Source: Gnetum montanum (lineage: Eukaryota > Streptophyta > Gnetopsida > Gnetales > Gnetaceae). Taken from it: a DNA stretch of 64,000 nucleotides. The notes beneath the pieces were generated by a model. The model saw nothing but the letters and a program-made list of their open reading frames with translations. It searched no databases and had not been told where the DNA came from. Location of the stretch: positions 197,980 through 261,979 of the forward strand of contig MNCI01025456.1 of NCBI GenBank assembly GCA_015680685.1, given 5' to 3'. The position numbers and the translations under genes are program-made. This document shows positions 11,101 to 21,039 of the stretch, piece by piece (the stretch's first letter is position 1; every line of letters begins with the position of its first letter).

Positions 11101-11206
11101 GATTGAGAAGAAGGAAGTTCCATGCATCACATACAGTGATTCATCGGGTGATGACATGAAGGATATGTCTCCATGTGAGAGGTGTGCCTATGAGAATGAA
11201 AAATAA
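8150..11206 (+). pseudogene. gag-protease polyprotein of A, one frame with about ten stops
   Basis: From ATG 8150 (MTSSHK, also seen as MSSSSHK in B) one frame runs 1018 codons to 11206 with no frameshift, broken by about ten stops, for example at 8204, 8759, 9211, 10013 and 10226. Every stop is one C-to-T (or complementary) step from CAG, CAA or CGA. Order: N-terminal domain with HPDEYIPDYTFILHQDEQ (residues about 42-60); His/Arg/Ser/Asp-rich linker (about 205-290); capsid-like helical region (about 300-480) with RRWSTMLELF and GYAKWDQLHH; charged coiled-coil segment (about 500-590); knuckle CEVCYYNHPKGCC (about 603-616); Pro/Gln/Tyr-rich region (about 625-765); retropepsin with intact LLDSGSRVNLIS (about 880-895) and PIIMGRPW. 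Gag assembles the particle and PR cleaves it. No RT follows. Dead as written. Confidence 0.85.
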
Positions 11207-13141
11207 AGATGCCTATATGTAGCAACCACGCAACCAGTAGTAGACACCCCGTGGTTGACAGCTACTCGAAGAAGCAAGCAAATATGCATGGAATGAACTG
11301 AGGAGACAACTCGTGCCAACAACCATGGCATAGACACATTGGAACATGAGCGTTGCCAACTTCCACCCCTCAACTTAAGATCATCAATTGGAAGAAGTTG
11401 GGCACTTCTTAGAAATTTAAATAGACACTCATTATTTTGGATCTCTCCTTTACAACTTAGTTATGGGGGAGATGGCCACCTATGCTAATCATATGGGGCC
11501 CTCAGTTCTTTTTCAGTTTTTGTTTTACACATTTTTGTTTTACAACGTTTTTGTTTTACAAATTTCTTTAACTTTTTCTATTTTTGTTTTACACCATCGT
11601 TATACTTTTCTATTTTTTGTGTGCGTGTGTGTGTGCCATCCACCATGTAAGTTCGTCACCCAATAAGTGTTCAGATCGATGGTATGAACTGTTTTCATAT
11701 TGATTGCTAATGTTTGATTTTTACCTTTAAGTTACAATGTTGATACTAAGGTATGTTTCTTTTGATATGGAAGGCAATGAGATCACTTCATCCATCCATC
11801 CACCAATTTCTATGGTTTCTCCTGGCTTGGAAATGTACAGTTCCCTTCTAATAAGAACTTTAACGAATCGNGCACTCCTTAGATGAAATAAAATTTGGTC
11901 TACAGGCACTGGTTATGGAACCAAAATGTTTCCTCTAACTAAGGCTCTTCTCGCTTCCCATTGCCTCCTTTGTTTCATCGGAATGGTGGTGGCTCTTTGA
12001 AGATGCATCCTCATTATCCAAGTGGATGGTTTAACTTAATGCATTGATGCGAAGTCACTGGAAGTGGTTGGTTTGAGCCCGGAGTTGGAATGAGATTTGC
12101 CAAGTCACATTAATCATCAAACACACAAGGGGCTGTACACCACCTTGTTCTTTGGATTCCATTCCATTTCTCTTCTCTTCATCCTTCTCTCCATTGTTCA
12201 CCTCATTGTCGGTTATATCATTAGTGTATATTTTGGTAAATATATTATTTTCTTTTTGGTAAATTCTTCCGGTTAAGACTTTAACTCTTGTTCCAAAGGA
12301 CATTCCCAGAGCCTACAAACTCTTTGAATGTGGGTCTGTCGGGGCATTAACGGCATGCGCCTGCTTTGGAGAGGACCCACTGACATTCCTGATTGGAACA
12401 TTATTTAACTTCTTTTCCTTAACATTTTGCAATTAATTATTATTTTGTTCATTACCATCTTGACATCCCTTTCATCAATGCCATAGTTGTCCCTTTTTAC
12501 CTATCTTTCTTACTCCTTTTCTTTCTCCATTCTAACGCTACCGGAGGTTCACGATTAGTCATGGGGGTATGGGGCCCGTTTTTTTCGATTTTCTCCTAGC
12601 CCCAAAATTTTTGATTTTATTCCTAACCCCTACACCTTCGGTAGTCATCAGTAACATATTCCTAGGTCCATATCAGCCATACCACAACCTAGCCAATGAA
12701 CCTACACCGAAGCAAGGTATCAATTAATTAATGATTCCATTACCCTTGCTAATATATGATTGTGTTGTGTGTGTAGATGGCAATCATACAACAATGGATT
12801 GGATCTGGAGAAAACACTTAGAGCAACGTTGAAGCAGCTATGCAAGGAGTAGAATTGATGATGCGCTTACGGATGGATAATGGAAGGCGTAATCTAGGCA
12901 TTGGCAGCAGCAAGACTCTTCTTCTCTTCTCTTCTCTTCTCTCTCCTCTTTTCTCTCAGCTACCCAATGTGGCCTGATGTCATTGTAATAAGGTGTTCAC
13001 CCTTGTTGTCATGAACACCAATTTTTTCAAGTCTTGTAATAATGATCCGTTCACATGTCATCTCATTAGTTCCATTCCCCTCAATAATCCCATACCTACC
13101 CGATATTATTGTAAGGAACTCAAGGATAAGTTTTCATTCAG
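11207..13141 (+). repeat. 3' noncoding region of A
   Basis: Follows PR directly. It contains the joint where pol is missing (11270-11400), an ATGGGGGAGATGGCC block (11463), a TTTTTGTTTTACA-rich stretch (11510-11600), a short GT repeat (11618-11636), one ambiguous base at 11871 marking a deletion against B and C, a second TCATGGGGG block (12558), a small spliced-looking ORF (12600-12980), a CTTCTCTTCTCTT tract (12917-12950) and the sequence leading into the polypurine tract. Confidence 0.7.
12600..12980 (+). pseudogene. Possible spliced short ORF in 3' region of A (intron 12717-12776)
   Basis: An open segment encoding PTPSVVISNIFLGPYQPYHN and ending ...PTPKQ is followed by a 60-bp GT-AG segment: donor CAAG|GTATCA, TTGCTAAT as a possible branch site, acceptor GTGTGTGTAG|ATGG. 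Joining across it continues in frame into DGNHTTMDWIW. B (48428-48487) and C (29793-29851) have the same donor, the same branch-like site and an acceptor ending GTGCAG, with the same phase and a longer shared downstream peptide (DWI, HLEW, GARSM). In A the second exon is frame-shifted soon after. No family is recognised, and the intron is at the lower size limit for plants. Confidence 0.35.
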
Positions 13142-13152
13142 TCATGGGGGTA
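13142..13152 (+). other. Polypurine tract of A
   Basis: TCATGGGGGTA immediately before the 3' LTR start. The G5 run is the only purine tract at the border and is repeated at the same place in C (30201-30211). It would prime plus-strand DNA synthesis. It is short compared with typical plant tracts. Confidence 0.6.
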
Positions 13153-14110
13153 TGATGAGACGTGATATGCACAAGCCACGATATCGCGTACGCGATATCG
13201 CAGCTACTGCGATATCGCATCCCCTGAGATATCGCATATGCAATATCGCGGTCCACTGTTAAATCTATAAATAAGAGGTGGAACTCCCCTCATTTCACAT
13301 CCTAGGCTAGAAGTAGTGAAGCTCTCGCAGATTGATCACCCCAGAGATAGAATATTTTCCGTGTGCCTGCAGTAGGAGTCCCCCAAGTAAACGGTTCTTT
13401 ATTCGAGTAGCTTTGTACCTGAACGCAAGTTGTGTACGAAAATAAAGATGAGCTTTGTGGATAAACCTTGCAGTACATGGATAAGGTTTATTTAATGTTA
13501 TTTACTGCTTTCCTAGTAACGCGGCATGAGTACGACTTGGTTACGAGCATTGACGAATGTGTACGGCTAGCCAAGGAATCGGCTACTCATCACAATTAGA
13601 TTCTCTCACCCTTATCTCCTAGAACATGGGACAAGTACGACTTGATTACGAGCATCTATGGTGTGTACGGCTAGTCAAGGAATCAGCTGCTTGTCACACT
13701 TAGGCTAGTTAGGTGCCTCAGTACGACCACTTCCAGCACGTGCATTACGTGTTGTAATCCCAGTAATGATTAGCATTTGGTAGCCACAGTTGCATAGTTC
13801 AGGATGTGTACGGTAAGTGGGAACAGATGCTGACACTAGGACTTAGTGCTATAGTTAGAGTTAGTTTTAGTCTCTCAACCCTTCACCCCTTAGCATAGGA
13901 GATAAACCAGAAAAGACCAAACAAATCATATACCTTGGACTTACTTAACCATACACCATGACAACAACAAGTAAGTCTGGAAAGACAACGATTAATTAAC
14001 CCCAAGTGTTCCTTGCGACGTTTAGGCATTTGGTCTGCGAAGTTCGACCGGATCGCGCGTGCTACGCTCGTTTCGTATGGTTGAGTGTAGGGGTACCTCG
14101 CCACTCATCA
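13153..14110 (+). repeat. 3' LTR of A
   Basis: Starts TGATGAGACGTG and ends GCCACTCATCA. It has five palindromic sites, all with the GATATCGC-type right half. TATA box TCTATAAATA at 13264. U5 stem GACTTACTT (13938-13946) with AAGTAAGTC (13969-13977); loop AACCATAC 13947-13954; matching GTATGGTT 14075-14082. Confidence 0.92.
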
Positions 14111-14115
14111 CATTC
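14111..14115. repeat. Target-site duplication of A, right copy (CATTC)
   Basis: Identical to 7012-7016; D1 gag sequence resumes here on the minus strand. Confidence 0.9.
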
Positions 14116-15474
14116 CTACTTGTTTCTTTGTTATTTTTCTCTTATTTTTTGATCAATCAATTCTTTTACGTTATCCTCTTCTCTATGGTTTTCATGTAGG
14201 TCATAACTTTGTCATTTATCAACTCCCACATCTTATCCACCCTTACTTTAAGTTCAGTGATAGACTTTTGTATTGGCAAGGTTTGTTGGAGATCACCTCA
14301 TCAAGAGATGCTTATTTTTCCTCATCGTAGATATGGGACCTCTTCTTTTGAATAGTTTGGTCCCAATTATAATCCTCTACATTCTATCATTTACATAGTG
14401 CTCTTTCTTCTTTTTCCATCTACTCAATTAGCCTTTGTATCTGATGGGCTTCTAATTTGGATAGCTAACCTTAGGTATAAATCCCAAGGGTTTCCCTCAT
14501 TTGGTTATGAAGCCCATATATGATGTGGAAAAGTTGCTCTTTTTGAGAGAAATCATGGCATGGACATCTATGTAGTAGCAAATAGTATCTATCCAAGGCC
14601 ACATCCAAGGATTCATGTTTTCCTTACCTCCATCCTTGGATTTGTTTTCTTAGGTTGGACACTTGCACATAGGTTTGGTATTTCTTATTGAAGAGTTCTA
14701 GCATTATGGACCATCTATTGATTAAATCTAGTTCCAACAATCTATACTAACTTTTAGCTTTGCCAACTAGTATCCTAGGGAAGAGCTTAAGCTTTTGACA
14801 TACTCTTGATGTTTTGCAAGGTGTAGGCATCATGGAAGGATTTTAAGTGATGTTGTGGATCAAATTTATAGCCTCCAAAAAATTTAGGGATGTTATTCAT
14901 ATCAACCCTTTTGATGTGACTCTTCCTTTGGTATCAATGAGGTATCCTAATTACCTCCATTATCTATGTCATGCTCCTAATAGCTTACAAGGGTCCATCA
15001 TCATCAAACATGTTGTGGTGATAATTTCTATTTCTTGTTGTCTGATTATGATGATTTCATTCATGCTCACACTAATGATCTCATCTATTTCTACTTCTAT
15101 CTTCATCTTGATCCCTATTTCTATACCTATATTTATCTTCATCAAAACTAGATGTGGAAGAGGAAGAGGAAGATGGTGAACTGGGAGAATTTCCATGGCT
15201 TCTATGTTTCCCCCTGTGGTCCCTTGATGTATCTCTTCTAGGTTTGGAGAAGGTCTTGGGTCTTGAGGCCCTCCTTGTTCTAAGACTTACTCCATCTCCC
15301 CTAGGATTTTCTGCATTAGTTGAACATTATGTTTGAGTGTAGTAGGGGTCTAATGAGCATTTGAAATCCCTACTTGAAGTTTTCACTTCAATTTTTCTTG
15401 GTATAGATCCTATCATTTCTCCTACAAGAGTTTTCATCATGTGATGCATTCTTGATCCTATGTGAAAAAGACAT
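14116..15474 (-). pseudogene. gag N-terminal part of D1, interrupted by A
   Basis: Minus-strand gag of the same family as A. The start is at 15474-15472, where the minus strand reads ATGTCTTTTTCACATAGG (MSFSHR, compare MTSSHK in A). The part next to A (14116-14400) encodes the charged segment equivalent to EEYNHDPPLRKK...DEEDESPLEEL and the following KVDKMWELIN-like coiled coil. The His/Asp/Arg-rich linker is seen at 14990-15200, where the minus strand has many GAT/AGA/CAT codons. The capsid part lies between. Frameshifts and stops are numerous. The gene continues beyond the A insertion at 7011 and downward. Confidence 0.65.
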
Positions 15475-15585
15475 GATTTTGTTTGATAATTTGTATGGCT
15501 TAAAATATTAATATTTTCTAAAATATATATTATTAATACCTTTACAATGATAGTGTATAATATAACTAATCTAGATAGCTAGCAC

Positions 15586-15605
15586 CATCTCCAGCAATGG
15601 TGCTA
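15586..15605 (-). other. Primer-binding site of D1
   Basis: The minus strand reads TTAGCACCATTGCTGGAGAT directly after the LTR end CATCA, a decayed TGGCGCCGTTGCTGGGGA (tRNA-Asp type). Confidence 0.65.
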
Positions 15606-15606
15606 A

Positions 15607-16035
15607 TGATGAAGAGTAGGTACCCCCTACACCCAATCATACTAATCACAAGTGTTTATGCATGATCCAGTCAAATTCCATGGATGTGACTATTTTTGGC
15701 ATCTAGATTATTAAGCATTGATCATAGGATGTTGTCTTCCCTCTTGGACTGATGGTAGCTTTGTCACGTATGGTTTAGTCCAAAGTGACGCATATGATGA
15801 TTGATGTTGTTGTGTCCTTATGCTAATCTTAACACTAATGAATAAATTAATTATTTAATCTAACTAATAATAAAAAGGTAAATCTAAACTATCCTAGAGT
15901 GATAAGCATCCATTCCTGGCTTACCATACACATCTTGGGCATATGTAACTGTTACTGAGATTACCAAGCGTTATGTTGCTGGGTGAACCAAGCAATAACA
16001 CTACTAGGATTAAATCTCAGTAGCATAATGCTTGG
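15607..16035 (-). repeat. 5' LTR of D1, U5 part only
   Basis: Minus-strand U5 ending ...TACTCTTCATCA at 15607. It contains the U5 stem as TTGGACT/AGTCCAA (plus-strand 15744-15750 and 15777-15783) followed by GGGAAGACAAC. The R and U3 parts are missing; at about 16036 the sequence changes to LINE-like DNA. Confidence 0.65.
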
Positions 16036-17880
16036 TAATCTAATTATTTCAGTCATATATATTCCATTTTACTAATGAATAAATATTTATTCCAGTAATC
16101 TGAATAAATATGACTGCAATAAATATGTAAATAATCTTCTTTTACATAAAATCCTAAAGTTTTTTTTAATATGATACATAATAATTTTATAAATAAGTTA
16201 TTGATCATAGTCAACTTGTAACTATTTAAATATGATTTTCCTTCCTTTTTAAAATGCATAAAAACTTTACTAACTATTCATTATCTAGTTAGAGCATTTT
16301 GAAGTCTTTCATTAAGCATTTTCTATCTCTTTCTAGACTACCTCTCTACTACACTTAATAATTTAACATATAAACCTTTACATTTACAACTTTTCCATAA
16401 CCTAATTTCTCAATTCCTTCTACTACATCATGTGTAAGTTATAAAATATATGGGAGCAAGTAAGTAGTTATGGTATTTTTCATGTGATTAAATAGTTTTT
16501 TTGTAAAACCCTTTTCTCTTTGTGAATAGAATGTCATTGCTTGAGAAACTTTATATCTAAAAAGTTTTTAAAAATTTTCTAGATCTTACTTTATCATTAC
16601 ATCTTATTTTGGTGCTCTTTTACAAAGTTTTATCTCTCAATGTAATTTCATGTAGTCCTTATTAAAAGGTTTTCATTACATGAATTTTTCATAGCTAACT
16701 TTACTTACAGATGTTCCTCATTAAACCACTTCTTCTTATCCATAAACTTCTATTGTATAATAATAATAGTTTTAACCTCTAGCAATATGTTTTCTTATAT
16801 TTAACAAATTTTGTACCTCTTGCTAAAAAAATTATGGATCTATAGGTGAAATACATCTTCTTATTTTCTAAAAATTCCTTAAGAGTATTAAGCATTTTTT
16901 TCAATTCTTCCATTAAATTTGAAATCAAGGCAACATTATTAACATAGAGTAAGAGCTAGTATAGCTACTTCTAGTTGTGATTGCGAAATGAATTGTATTT
17001 TATACATTCACTATTCAAGTTCATCAATAAAAAGATGAGATCAAGTAGGAGAAATAATATATATATATTTAATACTGAGCAAACTATTAAATAAAATTCT
17101 TTCTTACTCATTTGTAAGCTAAATGCATATTTCCCTATAAAGTTTTTGGATATTTGATAACAATGTGCTAAGAAGATCTAAAATTTTCAAGCACTTTCAT
17201 AACTTTCTTTGAATGACAAAATCATAAGCCTTAGAAATATCTAGAAAGTAAATAATTTTTTTGTATGGACCCTTTTCTCTATCAATACGATATTTTAAAG
17301 TGATAATATGATCTATATTAGAATTTTGTCACCTGAATTTTATCTAGGAAATTACAAGTATCTAATTTTCATCACCTCATCTTCCAAGTATAGATTCTAG
17401 AATAGTACCTAGAAGCTTAGTAAATATATTGTTGATTACACTTAGTCTATAACTATTAAGATATGTTTTATCTCATTTTTTAAAAGAGCATAACCACTTT
17501 ATTAACACACAATTCCTTTTCGAACCCCACTTTTATGATCAAATTTAACTTCTTTCACATAGCATTCCATACTAATGGTCTTTTTCATTTAAGCATTTCT
17601 TCATATAATTTATTTAGATTAACAAGTTTTCCTAATGCCATTTTTTTATTCCTTGCATTATATCATCAAAAGAAATGAAAAATGCATTATCATTATTATG
17701 AAAATATTTTATTCTATCATCACTGATAATCAAATTTTAATAAAAATTTTCAATCTCTTTAAGAGAGAAAACATAGTCTATCCTTCTCTTACTTTGAAAT
17801 GAATGTCAAAATTATTTGGGAACATTTTTTATTATTTCTAATGAACTTGAAACACCAAAAAGGTTTGCATGTTATAACTA
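16036..17880 (-). pseudogene. LINE-type reverse transcriptase remnant
   Basis: Minus-strand translation in pieces gives RT landmarks in the right order: SYRLSVINNIFTKLLGTILE (about 17460-17400), a GFR-to-IDHI-type segment (about 17340-17300), FLDISKAYDFVIQRKL (about 17255-17195), and LLYVNNVALISNLMEELKKM (about 16960-16890). The last is the position of the catalytic YADD box, here YVNN, so both catalytic aspartates are lost. Non-LTR elements copy themselves at the nicked target using this enzyme. The SVINNIFTKL and LDISKAYD forms suggest an RTE- or related clade rather than plant L1, but I cannot settle that. No endonuclease domain or poly(A) tail was recognised, and the frame is full of shifts and stops. 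Confidence 0.65.
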
Positions 17881-17889
17881 ATTCTTATC

Positions 17890-18836
17890 ATGTAGCTTTC
17901 ACCCCATGAAACTTGAGGCAAACTTCATTGTAAATGTGAAGACTGTAATCCACAATGGGCAGTTTCACATACTTCATACTTTTGGGGCTAAAAAAATGCC
18001 TCATAAGTGGTCAAAGCCTCATTCCCCAAGTGTCTATATTTGGACTTGGGGTGGGGGGAGGGTGGGGGTTAAAAATGCCTTTCAGAATGCTAAGAAAGAT
18101 AATTTTATGGGTTTTATGGGGAGGTATACACTTTTCTATACTAGAAACACATGTAGGGGTAAATCTCACCTACCCCGAGTGTGGAAGGATGGGGGTTTTG
18201 GAAACTTTCTTCCTTCAGTGTGGAGACTACATGGATAGCCTAGAAACCTTTTCCTCTTATTGTGGAAGTTTCTCCCCCGCATTAAAAATTACATCCCCTA
18301 GCATGGAAGTTACAAAAGCCAAAATTCATCACTTCATTCACTTCAATGTTAACTAGCCACTTCAGCAAGCATGGTGGAGAGCTCAGCATGGAAGATTCAT
18401 GTCCAACATGGAAGGTCTACCATCGTTCATATTTATAGTAAATAAAATGGCCATCGAGGAAGGCACTTACTATGTATAGTAACCCCCAAAATTTGGACAT
18501 CCACCTCACCTAAATTTGGAAACCAATTTGTAGCCATTCTATATCCAATTTGTAGCTATTTTTCAGCCAATCACAACCATTTTGTAGCCCCATTCATGGC
18601 CCAAAATCTATCAAAACTAGCCTCAAACACCATTTACAAGTTCAACACTTTGGTAGTTCGGTAATTCTCAATAGGTTTCACTTTTTTGATACTTGAATAG
18701 ATTATGTATACATACATTTTTAAGTAATAATTCCACATTTGGGACATTTTCAAACACTCAAGGGTCCTTGCAATCTTCCATGTTTAAATTGTCTTGAACC
18801 CTACTATGGAAGCACCTTCACCTTGATATTTGTAGA
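17890..18836. other. Unassigned stretch, possible LTR of the Tat-like element
   Basis: No recognisable coding motif. The sequence reuses short phrases such as GTGTGGAAG, ATGGAAGTT and TTTGTAGCC(A) several times (18180, 18260, 18305, 18525-18590). A GGGG-rich patch lies at 18048-18068. It ends just before a possible primer site at 18841, so it could be the remains of a 5' LTR, but no second copy is in the window. Confidence 0.25.
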
Positions 18837-18866
18837 TTTTTGGTGTCAACACTATACTTCTAGGAT
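18837..18866 (+). other. Possible primer-binding site of the Tat-like element
   Basis: TTTTTGGTGTCAACACT resembles the TTTTTGGCGACTCCACT junction (tRNA-Arg type) typical of Tat/Ogre elements, about 9 of 13 core bases. It is weak evidence, but correctly placed about 2 kb upstream of gag, as expected for the long Tat leader. Confidence 0.25.
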
Positions 18867-20700
18867 TCCCAAATCTCAATGTGGAATAATCTAGCATCCA
18901 AACTTTCCACTTTTCTCATCCCTTAGTAGTAGCCAACATTGCAGATCTAAGATTGCAGCATTGGAGGTTTGATAGCATCGAGAATGGTAAGATATCTGAA
19001 TCATCGAGTTGATCGCATCGTCTTCAATATGACCCTACATCCCTATCCAAGTGATTGCCCATTCAGACATTGTTTATACATATTTCTCTAACTTATTCTT
19101 TATTTTTCTCAATAGAGTTTTAACTTTTGGGTTTTATGTGTGAGATATATTTGTTTAATTTTTGTGCATTATTTAGATCTATTATCAGTTTTTTCATTCC
19201 ATTTTACTATACCATTTTGTAAATCCCCCCAATCCTTGGTTGATTTATCAAATTGGCCAAGGCATAATGAATCCCATTTTTTCATGGAGGCCCTTGGGAT
19301 TCATAGGTTAAGAAACTATTGTGCACTAGAACTCCTTTAGTTTTTTCTAGCAATTGAATTTTTTGGTTGCAACTATTTTTCTTGTCACTAGAAGGAGGGC
19401 CTCCACTAATTTCTATTCTAAAATCTGTTTGCCATATTGCCAACGTTGTCTCCTAACAATAAATTTGCATTTTTGCAACCAAGATATTGAAAGATCAAGA
19501 TTTCCCCTTCCCCCCTATGATCAAAACTATAGTGTGGAAGTTGTAGGTGGTTGGGTGGTGCTTTTCATAGTAACTGCTATGAATTTTTCAATCTCAAATC
19601 CAATGTTGAAACCTTTCCCCTCATTGTTTTCTTTTTGTTGTTAATTGTTTTAGTTTCCAAAGTGGATGATGCAACCCTTGAATTAATAAACTTCTAGAAG
19701 TTAGCTTCCTTCCATTTTTCCAAGCTAAGAAAATTGGTAGCCTACCAAAACCAAGTTCTTAGTGGGAAATACCAACTTTCCACATTGATTTTTTAGTCTT
19801 TTCAGTTACCAATCTTGGGTTAGGAGGTGTCATATTTCCATTATCTCATCCCCCTTCCTTCTCCCTTGTCACACCTAGTGTAGAGGTAGTTGGAAGGCCA
19901 ACATGGGTTAGGCTTATCACCAATTTAGCAACTAGAACTATTTCTTCCAATTGCAAATTGAAATGCTTTCTAATTTTTTGTTGCAAAAATTCCCAAAACC
20001 TTAAAAAGATTAATGCTACCCTTTACCACTGTGTGACCAAAACTACAACATGGAAGTTGCAGGTGGTTGGGTGGTGGTTTTTGTAGTACTTGTAATGAAG
20101 TTTTTCCTCCAAAGCCAACATTGATATCATTTCCATCTTTTTCCCTTTTTCTACCAAATTTTCTAGCTTCTAAAGTTGGTGGTGTAGCCCTTTTGGAAAT
20201 TACCAAACTTATGGAAGTTAACATCTCTAACTTTTCATTTTTGGTAAGGGGGTAAAACCCCCTTACCCCCCACTCACTAATTTTAGTAAGTACTTCATTT
20301 TCAACCATTTTACTTTGTTTAAACATTTTTGAATTCCATTAGCTAGGATTTACTTCTATTTAATCATTTATAGCTTTGTTTTAAGCCATTCTCAACACCA
20401 CATCCATGTCCTTTTAGCAAGTTACCAAGTTGTCCTTCACCTTCACTAGTGAAGGTCCTAACCAAGAAGCCATAAGGGTATATGACGTAGGCAATCTTTG
20501 AGGGTCAAAAGGAAAAGTACTGATTTTGAAATCATAAATGAAGATCGATATAACTTCATTTGTGCTAAAATATAGGCTAAGATGTTCATTCCACATTTGG
20601 AAGCAAAAGCCAAAATGGGCTTTGAACTTATCCACTATAATGGTAAAGAGTACATCCCTTCCCCCTATGACCATATACCTCTATCTGATATTTATGTAGG
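18867..20700 (+). repeat. Leader of the Tat-like element with degenerate ~510-bp direct repeat
   Basis: Two stretches, about 19520-19745 and 20027-20255, share a series of phrases in the same order: AACTA(T/C)A, TGGAAGTTG(T/C)AGGTGGTTGGGTGGTG, GTAAC/GTACT, CTTTTTCC/CTTTTTG, AAAGT(G/T)G(A/G)TG and AGCTT/AGCCC. The spacing is about 507 bp. No protein family is recognised. Tat-lineage elements usually have a long leader here, sometimes with an extra ORF. Confidence 0.4.
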
Positions 20701-21039
20701 TATATTAGCCCAATCAATTGAGATGGAGTAAGAGGATGAAAAACATAGCTTTAAGGAACAACAAGAGAATGAGGATGAATTTAGGGTGGAATTTGCACTG
20801 AAAACATCTTGGGAGGACTATTCCAATAAACATCTCCCAAGGTCATTGTGGCTTCCTCTAACACTTTTGTTTTCTTCATGGGCATGGTGCCACCATCTTC
20901 CACTCCTTCTTACCCTACCATACCTAATCCCACACTAGTCATAGCCATGCATCAAACTCAATCGATTCTAGAAACTATGATTCATAACCCATATATGTCA
21001 TTTGGCACATGGCCTTGATTTGTGTAGCCATAAAAGATG

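Larger units (their letters stand above)
7017..14110 (+). mobile_element. Complete LTR element A (non-autonomous Ty3/gypsy, gag-PR only)
   Basis: Two LTRs (992 and 958 bp) starting TGATGAGA and ending CACTCATCA, a tRNA-Asp-like primer site, one gag-PR reading frame, a roughly 1.9 kb 3' noncoding region, a GGGGG tract before the 3' LTR, and a perfect 5-bp target duplication. No RT, RNase H or integrase sequence lies between PR and the 3' LTR, while element G has about 2.9 kb of pol there. The element is inserted in gag of the minus-strand copy D1. It is 7094 bp and lacks about 239 bp at a single N (11871) compared with C. Confidence 0.9.

Noticed and set aside
14847-15196. Open frames on both strands
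   Set aside because: Off-frame reading of the D1 gag linker.
18048-18068. G-quadruplex in GGGGTGGGGGGAGGGTGGGGG
   Set aside because: Sequence could fold, but it is isolated, not repeated in other copies and has no functional context in the window.
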